Source: Streptomyces kanamyceticus
GTDB taxonomy: Bacteria > Actinomycetota > Actinomycetes > Streptomycetales > Streptomycetaceae
Direction: 5' to 3'
NCBI RefSeq assembly: GCF_008704495.1
Contig: NZ_CP023699.1
Coordinates: 3,720,001-3,784,000, forward strand
Length of the DNA: 64,000 nt
Shown in pieces: positions 63,502-64,000 of this stretch. Positions within the stretch are counted from its first letter, which is position 1. Each line of letters starts with the position of its first letter. Position numbers and translations under genes: made by a program. Below the pieces are notes generated by a model that saw only the letters and a program-made list of their open reading frames with translations, was not told the origin of the DNA and ran no database searches.

Positions 63502-64000
63502 CTACTTCGGCGACTCCACAGGAGCGACGTCCGTAGCCGTCGCCCCCCTCGGCTGCGGCGACTGCTTGAGCGCCGCCTCCCTGGAGTACGCCCGCAGATA
63601 TCCCACGACCGTGTTCGTCACGGCCACGAGCGGCACCGCGACCACCGCGCCGCCGATCCCGGCGACGAGACCGCCCGCCGCGACCGAGAGCACGACCGCC
63701 AGCGGATGCACCCGCACCGCGCGGCCCAGGATGAACGGCTGCAGGATGTGGCCCTCGATCTGCTGTACGGCGAGGACCACGGCCAACGCCATCACCGCGG
63801 TGAACACGCCCTGCGTGACCAGTGCGACGACCACCGCGAGCGCGCCCGAGATCACGGCGCCGACCAGCGGGATGAACGCGAACAGGAAGATGAAGACGGC
63901 GAGCGGCACCGCCATCGGCACCCCGAGGAAGTAGATGCCGAGGCCGATGAAGATCGCGTCGATCAGAGCCACTATCACCGTGCCGCGCACGTACGCGGTG
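63502..64000 (-). CDS. AI-2E family transporter (N-terminus outside the window)
   Basis: The last about 165 residues of a membrane protein entering from the right edge. Helices VALIDAIFIGLGIYFLGVPMAVPLAVFIFLFAFIPLVGAVISG, ALAVVVALVTQGVFTAVMALAVVLAVQQIEGHILQPFILG and LAVVLSVAAGGLVAGIGGAVVAVPLVAV are the conserved C-terminal half of the AI-2E/PerM family. FIPLVGAVISG and the Gln-x-x-Glu-Gly-His motif are diagnostic. Such proteins export small molecules or act as Na+/H+ antiporters; the role here is unknown. Confidence 0.9.
   Translation of the reverse strand, partial: TAYVRGTVIVALIDAIFIGLGIYFLGVPMAVPLAVFIFLFAFIPLVGAVISGALAVVVALVTQGVFTAVMALAVVLAVQQIEGHILQPFILGRAVRVHPLAVVLSVAAGGLVAGIGGAVVAVPLVAVTNTVVGYLRAYSREAALKQSPQPRGATATDVAPVESPK

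Overview
The window is high-GC chromosomal DNA of a Streptomyces (or close relative). The signs are strong G/C bias at third codon positions, frequent GTG starts, a WhiB-family regulator, SpoIIE-type phosphatases paired with ATPase domains, Streptomyces-type small families (DUF4190, DUF4245, DUF1707, DUF402), and a gene order (ychF, ppgK, ispH, xseA/xseB, glpX, whiB-like, two fumarases) that I remember as typical of the Streptomyces core. No complete tRNA, rRNA, CRISPR array, insertion sequence or recombinase gene was found.

Region 1 (1-16967) is host chromosome with regulatory and secreted functions: the end of a PspA-like gene, a PAS-GAF-SpoIIE phosphatase, a lone anti-sigma-type ATPase domain, a Nudix hydrolase, a small SPOR-like protein, a GntR regulator, a membrane-anchored esterase, a DUF4190/septum-formation protein, a secreted subtilase, a sigma factor with its membrane partner, a secreted GH65 glycosidase, an amidase and an orphan hypothetical gene. 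A Uma2-type gene remnant (about 16988-17143) lies at its right edge.

Region 2 (about 17290-33870) reads as a 16.6-kb defence island inserted at the 3' end of ychF. A short copy of the ychF C-terminal codons (VEFRFNV plus stop) followed by a strong hairpin sits at 17185-17289. The intact ychF, with its own 3' end and a related hairpin, sits at 33782-34946. Pairs of an 11-bp-spaced direct repeat lie just inside both ends. The cargo has three modules: (a) a modified-base-reader-like / CBS-pair / HEPN fusion protein convergent with a soluble Ser/Thr kinase carrying TPR-like repeats; (b) a complete type I restriction-modification operon hsdM-hsdS-hsdR with ATGA overlaps; (c) an HTH-adenine methylase-specificity fusion, divergent from a DGQHR/DndB-like gene, then an unknown 172-aa gene translationally coupled to a PD-(D/E)XK-like nuclease, and a Fic protein. 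Module (c) is the best candidate for a little-described system. The fusion protein in (a) is the second.

Region 3 (33858-54960) returns to core genome: ychF, a DUF6542-like membrane protein, polyphosphate glucokinase, ispH, an amino-acid permease, xseAB, a malonic-semialdehyde-reductase-type nitroreductase, DUF4245, class II fructose bisphosphatase, a WhiB-like regulator, a DUF1707/LiaF-like protein, class I fumarase, a secreted SGNH hydrolase with a lectin domain, class II fumarase, DUF402, a methyltransferase, a second SpoIIE-type phosphatase and catalase.

Region 4 (54976-64000) holds a class A penicillin-binding protein, a PadR-ABC transporter operon, the divergent oxyR / ahpC-ahpD peroxide-response locus, and the truncated end of an AI-2E family transporter.

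One pattern cuts across regions 1 and 3. At least six unrelated genes have short tandem duplications (10-20 bp units) that include or directly abut the stop codon.
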